A stretch of 64,000 bases of DNA from Gammaproteobacteria bacterium. Its GTDB lineage: Bacteria; Pseudomonadota; Gammaproteobacteria; Steroidobacterales; Steroidobacteraceae. Below are positions 52,114-60,761 of the stretch, one piece after another. The notes below the pieces were generated by a model, which had not been told where the DNA came from, searched no databases, and saw nothing but the letters and a program-made list of their open reading frames with translations. Position numbers and translations under genes: made by a program. The stretch is from positions 124,001 through 188,000 of the forward strand of contig PKRE01000007.1 of assembly GCA_017577615.1 (NCBI GenBank), in the 5' to 3' direction. Positions within the stretch are counted from its first letter, which is position 1, and every line of letters begins with the position of its first letter.

Positions 52114-53226
52114 CTAACGCACTTCTTCCAATCCCCCCACGACTCCGCGCGGCGACAACAGGATCTGCCAAAGCTGCAAGCGCCTGGATCGAAACGCTGC
52201 TGCGGACGACAGTAGCCAGAATTCCCACATGCGGCGAAACCGCTCGCCGTACTTGTCGGCGAGCTCCGGCCAGCTTGCTCGGAAGCGCTCGTGCCACGCC
52301 ATCAGCGTCCGATCGTAGTCGGGGCCGAACGAGTGCCAGTCCTCGACGATGAACACTCCCTCGAGCGCATGCGCAATCTGCTGAATGGACGGGATTTGCG
52401 AATTCGGGAAGATGTAGCGCTCGATCCAGGGATCGGTCGTGCGCTCCGAAACATTGCCACCGATGGTATGGAGCAGGAACAAGCCGTCGTCGGCGAGCAA
52501 CCGACGCACGTGCTCGAAGTACGTGCGGTAATTGCGCCAACCGACGTGCTCGAACATCCCGAGCGAGTAGATGCGATCGAATCGTCCTTGCAGCGATCGG
52601 TAATCCTGCAGCAGGATGGTCACCGGCAGGCCCTTGCAGCGCGCGCGGGCGGTCTCCGCCTGATTTTTCGAGACCGTCACGCCCGTCACGCTCACACCAT
52701 ACCGTTCCGCGGCAAATTGCGCCGCACCGCCCCACCCACAGCCGATATCGAGCACGCGCATACCGGGCTCGAGACGAAGCTTGCGGCAAACCAAGTCGAG
52801 CTTGGCTTCTTGTGCGCTGTCGAGATCGTTCGCATTGCGCCAGTATCCGCAGCTGTAGATCATGCGCGAGTCGAGCATACGCTCGTACAGGTCATCGCCG
52901 ATGTCATAGTGCTGCTCGCCCACCTTGAACGAGCGGCGCGGCGATTGACGGTTGATGATGTGCGTCTGTGCCGCCATCAGGAGCTTGTGAATCGAGCGGA
53001 CCTTCTCCTCAGCAGCTGCCCGAAAGACGCGGAACAACATCTCATCGAGCTGGGCACAATCCCACTGAGCGTCCATGTACGATTCGCCAACGCCGAGTGT
53101 GCCTTTCCAAAGAACACGGCGGAAAAACGATGGATCGTTGACCTTGACGTCCCAGGGATTTGGCCCATCGAGCTGCACTCCCGTTCCACGGAGCAGCGCT
53201 TCGACAGCCTCACGCGCTTTCGGCAT
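52114..53226 (-). CDS. cfa: Cyclopropane-fatty-acyl-phospholipid synthase
   Basis: A 370-residue SAM-dependent enzyme that adds a methylene bridge to unsaturated phospholipid acyl chains. An N-terminal lipid-binding part precedes HYDIGDDLYERMLD. The SAM site is VLDIGCGWGGAAQFAAERYG, with SLGMFEHVGWRNY and the C-terminal WRNM-like helices. The ATG at 53226 is preferred. It is divergent from polB over 132 bases. Confidence 0.93.
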   Translation of the reverse strand: MPKAREAVEALLRGTGVQLDGPNPWDVKVNDPSFFRRVLWKGTLGVGESYMDAQWDCAQLDEMLFRVFRAAAEEKVRSIHKLLMAAQTHIINRQSPRRSFKVGEQHYDIGDDLYERMLDSRMIYSCGYWRNANDLDSAQEAKLDLVCRKLRLEPGMRVLDIGCGWGGAAQFAAERYGVSVTGVTVSKNQAETARARCKGLPVTILLQDYRSLQGRFDRIYSLGMFEHVGWRNYRTYFEHVRRLLADDGLFLLHTIGGNVSERTTDPWIERYIFPNSQIPSIQQIAHALEGVFIVEDWHSFGPDYDRTLMAWHERFRASWPELADKYGERFRRMWEFWLLSSAAAFRSRRLQLWQILLSPRGVVGGLEEVR

Positions 53227-53358
53227 GTAATCAACCCTCTTCTGCTGCCTCGCCCGGCGAGGTGTGGCGCAAAATGGTACTCGTTGTAAGCAAGCGCGAA
53301 AACTGCGCGGCAAAATGACGAGTCACGCCTGTCGACCTCTTCGCACGAGTCGGCGAGA

Positions 53359-55704
53359 ATGCGAAGCGTGACCACGATTCGCGGCTTCATTCTGCAGGCG
53401 AGCTATCGCATCGTCGCAACCGACGGCGGGCGGCGCCCGATCATTCATATATACGGGCGCACCGCCGACGGTCGGACGTTTCTCGTGCGCGACGACCGGC
53501 AACGGCCGCATTTCTACGTTCGCGCCTGCGATGCCGTGCAGGCGCAGGCGCTGGGTCCCCGCGCGATTGCACCGACTGACCGCGTGACGTTCGCGGGCGA
53601 ACCAGTCTGCCGCATCGAGGTGGATACGCCGCAGGACGTCCCGCCGCTACGCGAGAGACTGCACGAGCTCGGCATCGAAACCTATGAAGCAGACGTGCGC
53701 TTCGCGCTTCGGTACTTGATCGAGCGAGGCATCAAGGGCGGTTGCGAGGTCGAAGGCGCAGCAGCGTCTGGCGAGCAGATCGATTTCGTGTTCGACAGCC
53801 CGAGCGTGCGTCCGGCGTCCGTCAAGATCGAGCCGCGCGTCTTGGCATTCGACATCGAGACCGATCCGAAAGGCCAACGCTTGCTCGCGATCTCACTCTA
53901 CTCGCCAGAAATCGACGAAGTGCTCATCGTGGACGGAAGCGGCCGCGCCATGCCGGAGCGCGCGACAGCATGTCGCGACGAGCGGGCCGCGCTCGATGCC
54001 TTCTGCGAGCGCGTACGCACCCTCGACCCCGACGTGCTCACAGGTTGGAACACCATCGATTTCGACTTGGCCGTGCTCCAGCGAATCGCCACGCGGCTCA
54101 GTCACCCGCTGCGACTCGGACGCGATACAGGCGCCCTTCGTCTGCGCAAACCGGAAGGCTACTTCGGCAGCGGACAAGCGAGCATTCCAGGGCGGCTCGT
54201 GCTCGATGGCATCGATCTGCTGCGCGGTGCGTTCGTGCGCATGGACGATTACTCGCTCGATGCGGTCGCTCGCGAAGTCTTGGGTGAAGGTAAGGTCGTC
54301 ACGGGAGATGCACGCCATCGAATGGCGGAGATCATGCACAACTACCGTCACGACCTGCCGGCCTTCGCGCTCTATGCCCGCACGGACGCACGCTTGGCGT
54401 ATCAGATCATCGAGCGCCTGAATCTCATCCCGCTCGCGTTCGCACGCAGTGAGCTCACCGGCATGACGCCCGATCGGGTCGCCGCGAGCATCGCTTCGTT
54501 CGACTTCCTGTACCTGAGCGAGCTCGAGCAGCGGCGCATCGTGGCTCCCACCGTGCGTGGCGACGATTCGCGCGTGTTCGCCACCCAGCAAGGCGGTTAC
54601 GTGCTCGAGCCGATCACGGGCCTGCATTCAAATGTCTGGGTGTTCGATTTCAAGAGCCTCTATCCGAGCATCATCCGCACGTTCAACATCGACCCACTCT
54701 CGTACGTGGCGACGCCGACCGCCGACGAAGACTTGATCGTCACGCCCGGCGGTGCGTTTCGTCGCACACCTGCCATACTGCCTCGGCTGCTCGATGAGTT
54801 GTTCCCGCGGCGCGAGGCCGCACAAAGGGCAGGCGATCGCGTTGCGGCGAATGCGATCAAGATTCTGATGAATTCCTTCTACGGCGTGCTCGGCACGCCT
54901 GCGTGCCGCTTCTACAACCCGGCACTCGCAAACGCCATCACCGGCACCGGACGAGAGCTCTTGCTGTGGTCGAAGGGCTGGTTCGAGCGGGCGGGTTACG
55001 TCGTGCTATACGGCGACACCGATAGCCTTTTCGTGCAATCGGGCATCGAGGATCCCGAACGAGCGCTCGAACAGGCTCGCGAGCTTGCGCTGGCGTTGAA
55101 TCGCGATCTTGCTCAACACATAGCCGATCGTTGGCGAGTCACGAGCCGCCTCGAGCTCAAGTTCGAGAGACTGTACGTCAAGCTATTCCTGCCTCAAGCT
55201 CGTCACAGCACGCGCGGCGCCAGCAAACGCTATGCAGGCATGCCGTACGGGCAGGACACGGTGCATTTTGTCGGGATGGAAGTCGTCCGCCGTGACTGGA
55301 CCGCGCTCGCGAAGCAAGTACAGCGCGAGCTGTACTTGCGCCTGTTCACCGGCCGACCGGTGGACGACTATCTAGCGGATGTCGTCAAGCAAGTGCGCGG
55401 CGGCGAGCTGGACAATGCGCTCGTGTATCGCAAGAACCTGCGCAAAGGCGCCGAGGAATACACTGCCACGACACCGCCTCATGTGGTGGCCGCGCGTAAG
55501 TCCACTCGCGCCGCCGGCAGGCTGATTGCTTATGTCATGACCACCGCCGGGCCCGAGCCGATCGACAACGTGCAGCACCCGATCGACCGCGAGCACTACG
55601 TGATCAAGCAGATCAAGCCGGTGGCCGAGCCTGTGCTCACTACGCTCGGGCTCGACTTCGAGCAAGTGATCGGGGATCAGCGCCAACTCACGCTGGATGT
55701 GTGA
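53359..55704 (+). CDS. polB: DNA polymerase II (family B)
   Basis: A 781-residue family-B polymerase, the length of E. coli Pol II. The 3'-5' exonuclease has FDIETD (Asp165, Glu167) and GWNTIDFDL. Polymerase motif A is DFKSLYPSII (about 430), motif B KILMNSFYG, and motif C YGDTDSLF (about 552). All catalytic acids are present. Pol II acts in replication restart and repair. It has no recognisable LexA box in its upstream 130 bases. A 15-bp inverted repeat follows the stop. Confidence 0.96.
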   Translation: MRSVTTIRGFILQASYRIVATDGGRRPIIHIYGRTADGRTFLVRDDRQRPHFYVRACDAVQAQALGPRAIAPTDRVTFAGEPVCRIEVDTPQDVPPLRERLHELGIETYEADVRFALRYLIERGIKGGCEVEGAAASGEQIDFVFDSPSVRPASVKIEPRVLAFDIETDPKGQRLLAISLYSPEIDEVLIVDGSGRAMPERATACRDERAALDAFCERVRTLDPDVLTGWNTIDFDLAVLQRIATRLSHPLRLGRDTGALRLRKPEGYFGSGQASIPGRLVLDGIDLLRGAFVRMDDYSLDAVAREVLGEGKVVTGDARHRMAEIMHNYRHDLPAFALYARTDARLAYQIIERLNLIPLAFARSELTGMTPDRVAASIASFDFLYLSELEQRRIVAPTVRGDDSRVFATQQGGYVLEPITGLHSNVWVFDFKSLYPSIIRTFNIDPLSYVATPTADEDLIVTPGGAFRRTPAILPRLLDELFPRREAAQRAGDRVAANAIKILMNSFYGVLGTPACRFYNPALANAITGTGRELLLWSKGWFERAGYVVLYGDTDSLFVQSGIEDPERALEQARELALALNRDLAQHIADRWRVTSRLELKFERLYVKLFLPQARHSTRGASKRYAGMPYGQDTVHFVGMEVVRRDWTALAKQVQRELYLRLFTGRPVDDYLADVVKQVRGGELDNALVYRKNLRKGAEEYTATTPPHVVAARKSTRAAGRLIAYVMTTAGPEPIDNVQHPIDREHYVIKQIKPVAEPVLTTLGLDFEQVIGDQRQLTLDV

Positions 55705-55715
55705 GGTGTGGAGCT

Positions 55716-55843
55716 GGGGGCTTGGGGCTGCGGGCGCTGCCACACCGTTGTCGAGACGTGTATGGTCCGTCACCCACAGCTCAGCACTTGCAAGCACAAC
55801 CGCAGCGTCAGCACCAACTTCCCGCCCCCAGCCCCAAGCCCCC
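55716..55843. repeat. Perfect 15-bp inverted repeat after polB
   Basis: GGGGGCTTGGGGCTG (55716-55730) and CAGCCCCAAGCCCCC (55829-55843) are exact complements 98 bases apart. The spacer of 257 bases between polB and the PA2779-like gene contains nothing else I can support. The arms are members of the GGCTTGGGG family in opposite orientation. Confidence 0.72.
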
Positions 55844-55961
55844 TTTCGGCTACAGTGGGCATCGGTCGTGCCGATCACTACAATGGCCTGGCCGACTCAA
55901 ACCTGGACTGGGGTCCCAGCTTGCTCGGCAGGGACAGGTTGTTCGCAACTGAGGAATAAAC

Positions 55962-56342
55962 ATGAAGCGATTGCTGCAAAAATCGATTGTCTACGTGCTC
56001 ATCGCCTCGCTCGTTAGTCTCGCCTCCCCTGCCGTCGCGCAGGCACAAATGATCGGCACGCTCACCGGGTTACGAGCCGTCGAGCGTGATGCGAACCTCG
56101 CGAAGGTCAGCGCAGTGCTCGCGCGTGCAGAGGTGCGTGATCAGATGAAGGCACTCGGCGTCGACGCAACGCTGGTGGAAGCACGCCTGGCGGCGCTCAC
56201 GGACGCAGAGCTCAGCCAACTCGCGCAGAACATCGACTCGGCGCCCGCCGGAGGCGTGCTCGCCGTGATCGGCGTCGTCTTCATCGTTCTTCTGATCCTC
56301 GAAGCGGTCGGGGTCATCGATATCTTTAAGAAATTCCCGTAA
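55962..56342 (+). CDS. PA2779-family small exported membrane protein
   Basis: A 126-residue protein. Signal peptide about 1-29 (cleavage near AQAQM), a helical charged middle (about 38-92), the double glycine Gly97-Gly98 in SAPAGG, and one transmembrane helix 99-118 with a short tail IFKKFP. The pairing with the C39-like peptidase gene matches Pseudomonas PA2779/PA2778. Function unknown. Confidence 0.8.
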   Translation: MKRLLQKSIVYVLIASLVSLASPAVAQAQMIGTLTGLRAVERDANLAKVSAVLARAEVRDQMKALGVDATLVEARLAALTDAELSQLAQNIDSAPAGGVLAVIGVVFIVLLILEAVGVIDIFKKFP

Positions 56343-56355
56343 TGATCCAGGCGCC

Positions 56356-56377
56356 GAGGGGCGCATCTGCGCCCCTC
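56356..56377 (+). terminator. Hairpin between the PA2779- and PA2778-like genes
   Basis: GAGGGGCGC (56356-56364) pairs with GCGCCCCTC (56369-56377) around ATCT, then GTTCTG. It could be a partial terminator setting a higher level for the small protein than for the peptidase. Confidence 0.5.
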
Positions 56378-56401
56378 GTTCTGGGCTCAGAGCCACGAGC
56401 C

Positions 56402-57364
56402 GTGCGGTCTGCGTTCTACAGCTTTTTCACCCTGGTGCTGCTGGCGCTGACGGGATGCGCCACTCACCGCAATGCGCTCGACCCGACAGCCGTCGCCCAC
56501 CTGCCGCGACGTGTCGAGCTCACCGATACACCTTTCTATCCGCAGGAAGCCTATCAATGCGGCCCAGCGGCGTTGGCCACTGTGTTGAGATCTGCAGATG
56601 TCGCGGTCACGCCGGATGAGCTGACGCCAGAAGTCTTCCTGCCGGGACGTAAGGGATCGCTTGCCGTCGAGCTGATCGCTGCCACGCGCCAGCGCGATCG
56701 TCTTGCCTACCGTCTCGATCCCGACCCCCGCGCAATTCTCGAAGAGTTGGCTGCGGGCCGGCCGGTGCTGGTCATGCAGAACGTTGCGCTCAAGATTGTG
56801 CCGACATGGCATTTCGCCGTCGTGATCGGCTATGACCTCGACGCGCAGACCTTCACCCTGCGTTCCGGCACGATCGAGCGACTCGTGATGAGCACACGCG
56901 GTTTCTTGCGCACTTGGGATCTCGCAGATCGCTGGGCGATGGTCGCGCTGAAGCCGGGTGAGCTGCCTGCCACACCCGACATGCACAAGTACATGACCGC
57001 GGCAGCAGAGCTCGAAGCCATCGGGCGGCTCGAGGCTGCCAAGCAAGCGTACGAAACAGCACGCGAGCAGTGGCCGAACAGTGCATGGCCCGTGCTCGGT
57101 CTTGCCAACGTGCAACATGCGGGCGGCGACCTTCGAGGTGCCGAGGAAAGCTATCGAGCCGCGCTCGCGATCGAGCCGGACAATATCGTGGCGAACAACA
57201 ATCTCGCCGAGCTGCTGCTCGCGCGAGGATGCTTGGACGAGGCGCGTGCTTTCGCCGCGCGCGCCCTGAAACACGCCACTGGCACACCGCTCGAGCAAGC
57301 GACCCTGAGCACCGTCACGAAGCTCGAGCAAGCAACGCCGCGCTCAGAAGCGGAGTGTCGATAG
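56402..57364 (+). CDS. PA2778-family C39-like cysteine peptidase with TPRs
   Basis: About 320 residues. From the GTG at 56402 the N-terminus is a lipoprotein signal with lipobox LTGC. The C39-like domain has the catalytic pair in YQCGPAALA (Cys) and TWHFAVVIGYD (His, Asp). A C-terminal TPR region follows (AWPVLGLANVQHAGGDLRGAEESYRAAL). An ATG at 56342 overlaps the previous stop by one base and would add 20 residues before the signal; the hairpin at 56356-56377 and the lipoprotein signal favour the GTG. Confidence 0.8.
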   Translation: MRSAFYSFFTLVLLALTGCATHRNALDPTAVAHLPRRVELTDTPFYPQEAYQCGPAALATVLRSADVAVTPDELTPEVFLPGRKGSLAVELIAATRQRDRLAYRLDPDPRAILEELAAGRPVLVMQNVALKIVPTWHFAVVIGYDLDAQTFTLRSGTIERLVMSTRGFLRTWDLADRWAMVALKPGELPATPDMHKYMTAAAELEAIGRLEAAKQAYETAREQWPNSAWPVLGLANVQHAGGDLRGAEESYRAALAIEPDNIVANNNLAELLLARGCLDEARAFAARALKHATGTPLEQATLSTVTKLEQATPRSEAECR

Positions 57365-57500
57365 GGGTGGAGACCGGGAGGCTGGGGCTAGAGCTAGCGT
57401 GTCTGTTAGCGCCTCTGGCCAGCCATCCAACGTTCGTACTCCATCCCGAGCCGCGTGCAAAGAGGAGCGCGCATATGCATATTGCAGCTCCAGCACCCCC

Positions 57501-58214
57501 CTACGACACATCCAACACCATCCACGTCCTCCCCGGCGTGCGCTCCACTCGCACGCGTCCAGTCCTGGGGTCGAGGATGTACGTGAGGTAACACACATCG
57601 CGCGGATTGCTGAGCGCTTCGCGTACGAACACGGCAATCACATCGCCGTTCCGATGTCGCGCAGACTTCGTAAGCACACCCGGCTGGAAGGCGGCGCGTA
57701 GCTCGGCACCCAGCGATTGACAATAGGTGTAGTCGTCCGGGTCCACGAGGCGCTTGTCCGCTTGCACGAGGGGTCGTAGATCGACAAGTGCAGCACTGCA
57801 ATGAACGAGGTGAACGCGCCGTTCTTGCACGATCGGCTTCGCCGTCTCACGCGCAGCCTCGCTTGCAAGCGTGTTCTTGCGGAAGTGATACACCGTCTCG
57901 TGGACGCTCGTCTCCATGGTGCCAGCGCCGTACCACACCCCGTACCGTCCCGTCGAATAGCGAGAAGCTGCGGGATGCTCGAAAGGCCAAGCGATCGCCT
58001 GCGCGATCGGATCATAGAGCTCCGCATCCTCGAACGGACGCGCAATGATCGGCTGCGGCGCGCTGGCCAGCTTGGTCGCCAACTCATGCTCGGCCAGGAT
58101 CGCGGCATGAGCAGGATCCTCGACCAGGTCGGCGAACAAATCAGCGCTCTTGCGCAGGCTGACGATGTTCCGATACCAATCGCCGCGCGAGTCCTCGGTG
58201 ATTTGGTAATGCAT
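57501..58214 (-). CDS. RES-domain toxin (NAD+-degrading type)
   Basis: A 237-residue RES protein starting at the ATG at 58214. The core has STGRYGVWYGAGTMETSVHETVYH, giving the Arg, Tyr and Glu of the family, and a Ser-containing segment near YCQSLG. RES toxins of Xre-RES modules break down NAD+ and arrest growth. The antitoxin gene is 67 bases upstream on the same strand, the standard order. Confidence 0.87.
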   Translation of the reverse strand: MHYQITEDSRGDWYRNIVSLRKSADLFADLVEDPAHAAILAEHELATKLASAPQPIIARPFEDAELYDPIAQAIAWPFEHPAASRYSTGRYGVWYGAGTMETSVHETVYHFRKNTLASEAARETAKPIVQERRVHLVHCSAALVDLRPLVQADKRLVDPDDYTYCQSLGAELRAAFQPGVLTKSARHRNGDVIAVFVREALSNPRDVCYLTYILDPRTGRVRVERTPGRTWMVLDVS

Positions 58215-58281
58215 GCCGGGGCCTAGAAGCGGGGAGCGCGGGGGCGCAGTGTTTCTTTCTCTTCGGTGCAGCCCAGCTGCC

Positions 58282-58677
58282 TCACGTGCCGCGCATCGCA
58301 TCCAGCGTGCCGCGAATCATCACAAGGCCTGGCAGACCAAAACGTCGGACGACATTGATCGGCGTTTGCCCACCGAACTTGACGTTCGGCGACGACATCC
58401 ACCTGGAGACGATCTCGTCGTTCTTCGGGTACAGCAACTTGAGAGACTTGTGGATGCCGAGCAGATGCCCCACTCGATCGGTGAGGTCCCGATTGGCAGC
58501 GAGCGCCTCGCCTCTGGCGTAACGATGCAGCGCGGCGCGATTCTCCTCCGACAAGCCCAGCAGCGCGAGCCGGTCGGCGGAGCTGAGGCCCCACTTATCG
58601 AACAGCTTCGACACCGCAGCCGCAAGCACGGCCCGCTTCTCTTTGTCCGGAACGGGCACTGCGACGTCGATTTTCAC
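58282..58677 (-). CDS. Xre/MbcA/ParS-type antitoxin
   Basis: A 131-residue antitoxin from the GTG at 58677, which has GGAGG 6 bases upstream. A helix-turn-helix-like part (KWGLSSADRLALLGLSEENRAAL) precedes the toxin-binding C-terminal domain with RWMSSPNVKFGGQTPINVV, the signature of the family. It should neutralise the RES toxin and repress the operon. The reading frame extends upstream through tRNA-Arg, which is a coincidence. Confidence 0.88.
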   Translation of the reverse strand: MKIDVAVPVPDKEKRAVLAAAVSKLFDKWGLSSADRLALLGLSEENRAALHRYARGEALAANRDLTDRVGHLLGIHKSLKLLYPKNDEIVSRWMSSPNVKFGGQTPINVVRRFGLPGLVMIRGTLDAMRGT

Positions 58678-58700
58678 TTCCGGCCTCCGTACAGATACTA

Positions 58701-58723
58701 CGTTATAGCGTATACTTATTACG
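58701..58723 (-). promoter_or_regulatory. AT-rich imperfect palindrome upstream of the antitoxin gene
   Basis: CGTTATA (58701-58707) and TATTACG (58717-58723) are inverted with one mismatch around GTATAC. The block is far more AT-rich than its surroundings and contains TATAAC on the minus strand as a possible -10. It is a likely promoter/operator of the toxin-antitoxin operon. Confidence 0.45.
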
Positions 58724-58827
58724 AGATGTTTGGAAGCCTGGAGGGGCTCGGGGCTCCGGGGCTGCAGGCTGGAACGTCCAGTCACGCGCCAAGGCGCGAC
58801 GAATCCGCTAAACTTGCGCCTCCCCGT

Positions 58828-58904
58828 GCGGCCGTAGCTCAGTCGGATAGAGTACCTGGCTTCGAACCAGGTGGTCGCAGGTTCGAATCCTGCCGGCCGC
58901 GCCA
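58828..58904 (+). tRNA. tRNA-Arg (TCG)
   Basis: A 77-base cloverleaf. Acceptor GCGGCCG/CGGCCGC, discriminator G and encoded CCA (58902-58904). The anticodon stem CCTGG/CCAGG closes the loop CTTCGAA, giving anticodon TCG for CGA codons. No second copy of its 3' end was seen, so there is no sign of an integrated element using it. Confidence 0.94.
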
Positions 58905-59128
58905 CTCCCCACATTATCCATTTCCGTGAGTCACCGATGAGTCACCGAACGGTGCGCTCTGTGACCACGGACATTGATCGGTGTTCTGCCCGTTCGTAAT
59001 GCGGCAGTCGCTCGACGTCAGGACGCCGCTCAGGCGCGGTTCCTGATCTGCGCGTCCTGCAGCTTTCACATCGTGGTGAATCACGTATGCGAGACGATCG
59101 ACAAGCACGTGAGCTGGGAGGGAACGAC

Positions 59129-59278
59129 GTGAAACTGTGTGCGATCGACAAGGCTGTGCTCGAAGCGCACGCGCAAGGGCGCGACTGGCGCACGGTGCCC
59201 GGTATTCGCAGCGCAGCGAGATTCCGTCGCGTGCTCGCGCGGGCGCAGTGGCGACAAAAGAACGCCAAGAGCACTTGA
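59129..59278 (+). CDS. 49-residue basic protein of unknown function
   Basis: The GTG at 59129 follows a strong GGGAGGGA ribosome site by 5 bases, and the stop is 2 bases before an 11-bp terminator hairpin. The product is rich in Arg, Ala and Lys (KLCAIDKAVLEAHAQGRDW, then FRRVLARAQWRQKNAK), with a likely helix-rich fold. I do not recognise it. The good ribosome site and terminator argue for a real gene. Confidence 0.5.
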   Translation: MKLCAIDKAVLEAHAQGRDWRTVPGIRSAARFRRVLARAQWRQKNAKST

Positions 59279-59280
59279 CC

Positions 59281-59307
59281 AGAAAGGCCGCACCACGCGG
59301 CCTTTCT
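59281..59307 (+). terminator. Strong terminator-type hairpin after the 49-residue gene
   Basis: AGAAAGGCCGC (59281-59291) pairs perfectly with GCGGCCTTTCT (59297-59307) around ACCAC. The TTTCT arm gives the T-rich end in either direction. Confidence 0.75.
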
Positions 59308-59463
59308 CTAATCAGCGCGCCCTACCGCAGTCCTTGTCGCCGCACCGAGCCGTTCCGTCGAAGGAAAACAACGACAAAGGCCTCACTCGCATCGCCGTTC
59401 TCTGATGTCGGTAAGCCGCTCGCTCAGTCGTCCTTGGATAGCTCAGTCCCAGGAGACCGCGTC

Positions 59464-59838
59464 ATGCAACCGAATCCCGTCATCTGGTTCGAGATCTACG
59501 TCAGCAACCTGGAACGCGCGAGGCGCTTTTACGAGACCGTCTTCCAGGTGCAGCTCAATAAGCTCGACACACCCGCGCCAGACATCGAGATGTTGAGCTT
59601 TCCGATGCAGAAACACGCCGCAGGCGCGGCGGGCGCACTTTGTAAGATGCCCGGCTACCATCCCGGAATGGGAACGGTCGTCTACTTTGCCTGCGAGGAT
59701 TGCGCTGTCGAAGAAGCTCGTGTCCAGCGCGCCGGCGGTCACGTCATAAGGCCCAAGATGTCGATCGGGCAATACGGCGCCATCTCACTCGTCGTCGACA
59801 CCGAAGGCAACATGATCGGCCTGCACTCGATGAAGTGA
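59464..59838 (+). CDS. VOC-family (glyoxalase-like) protein
   Basis: A 124-residue single-domain VOC protein with AGGAG 8 bases before the ATG. VIWFEIYVSNLERARRFYETVF and the C-terminal VDTEGNMIGLHS are standard for the family, with metal-ligand candidates Glu in the first strand and His in the last. Substrate unknown. It is convergent with the LysR gene, with 4 bases between stops. Confidence 0.88.
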   Translation: MQPNPVIWFEIYVSNLERARRFYETVFQVQLNKLDTPAPDIEMLSFPMQKHAAGAAGALCKMPGYHPGMGTVVYFACEDCAVEEARVQRAGGHVIRPKMSIGQYGAISLVVDTEGNMIGLHSMK

Positions 59839-59842
59839 GCGT

Positions 59843-60730
59843 CTATGCCAACGTCCGCGTGCTTTCGAGCAATGCGGATACGACTGCCGATGCCGCCGTC
59901 GAGAGCTGCTGGTCCCGACGCATGATCACCCCAACGGGTTTGCGCACGATCGGTCGATACAAGCGCAGACACCGTACCCCAAGCGCACGCATCTGTGGCT
60001 CGCACAGTGCCGGCACCGCGCTCACGCCGAGACCCGAGGCGACCAGCTTTCCCACTGTCGTGAGCTGATGACACTCGAGCGCGACACGCAATGTCAGCCC
60101 ATTCTCCTCCAGCGCGCGCCGTAGCAGCTGCCGCACCGTGGACGGGTCCTGGAGCGCAATGAAGTCATGAGCAAGGAGATTCGACCACGTGATCGCCTTG
60201 GCACGCGTCAGCACGGAAGTCGGCGGCACGATCGCGATGAAGCGGTCGACGAACAGCGGCTGGAAAGCAAGCTCCTCCGAATCGGGCTCGAACGAGAAGC
60301 CGAGCTCCACTCGGCCGGCGCTCACCATCTCGAGCACCGCTTCGTGAATGACATCGTGGACGGCGATCTGCACGCCAGGATGACGGCCCCGAAAATCCTT
60401 CAAGATGCGCGGCAGCACATTGGCGGCAAAGGACGGCATGGCAGCGATGGACACGTGACCGCGCTGGAGCGTGAAGCGCTGGCGACATTGCTCGCGGACG
60501 TTCTCCCAATCAGCCAGCAACTGCAGCGCCTTCGGTAACAGCTCGGCACCTTCCGGCGTGAGCCGCACCTGCCGCGTCGTACGCGAGAAGAGCCGGCCGC
60601 CGAGTTCCTCTTCCAACGTGCGTATGGCAAGGCTCAAAGCCGGCTGCGACAAATGCAGTCGTTCACAGGCGCGCGCGAAGCTCAGCGTCTGCGCCACCGC
60701 CACGAAGGCTTGCAGCTGCCTCGGAGTCAT
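59843..60730 (-). CDS. LysR-family transcriptional regulator
   Basis: A 295-residue LTTR. The N-terminal helix-turn-helix (PRQLQAFVAVAQTLSFARACERLHLSQPALSLAIRTLEEELGGRLF) is canonical, followed by a two-lobed effector domain. The ATG at 60730 starts MTPRQLQAF. It is divergent from the CoA-transferase operon over 98 AT-rich bases, the classic layout for control of that operon. Confidence 0.92.
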   Translation of the reverse strand: MTPRQLQAFVAVAQTLSFARACERLHLSQPALSLAIRTLEEELGGRLFSRTTRQVRLTPEGAELLPKALQLLADWENVREQCRQRFTLQRGHVSIAAMPSFAANVLPRILKDFRGRHPGVQIAVHDVIHEAVLEMVSAGRVELGFSFEPDSEELAFQPLFVDRFIAIVPPTSVLTRAKAITWSNLLAHDFIALQDPSTVRQLLRRALEENGLTLRVALECHQLTTVGKLVASGLGVSAVPALCEPQMRALGVRCLRLYRPIVRKPVGVIMRRDQQLSTAASAVVSALLESTRTLA

Positions 60731-60737
60731 AAATTGG

Positions 60738-60761
60738 TTTTCTAAATGAATTCCCAGAAAA
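60738..60761. promoter_or_regulatory. Candidate LysR operator
   Basis: TTTTCT (60738-60743) and AGAAAA (60756-60761) are inverted with a 12-base spacer, consistent with the T-N11/12-A form of LTTR sites. It sits between the LysR start and the CoA-transferase gene in unusually AT-rich DNA. Confidence 0.45.

Noticed and set aside
58282..58914. Longer antitoxin reading frame through tRNA-Arg
   Set aside because: The upstream codons read the tRNA in reverse; a GTG with a strong ribosome site at 58677 gives the expected antitoxin length.
58828..59310. Possible integrated element at tRNA-Arg
   Set aside because: No integrase, no duplicated tRNA 3' end and no second border were found.
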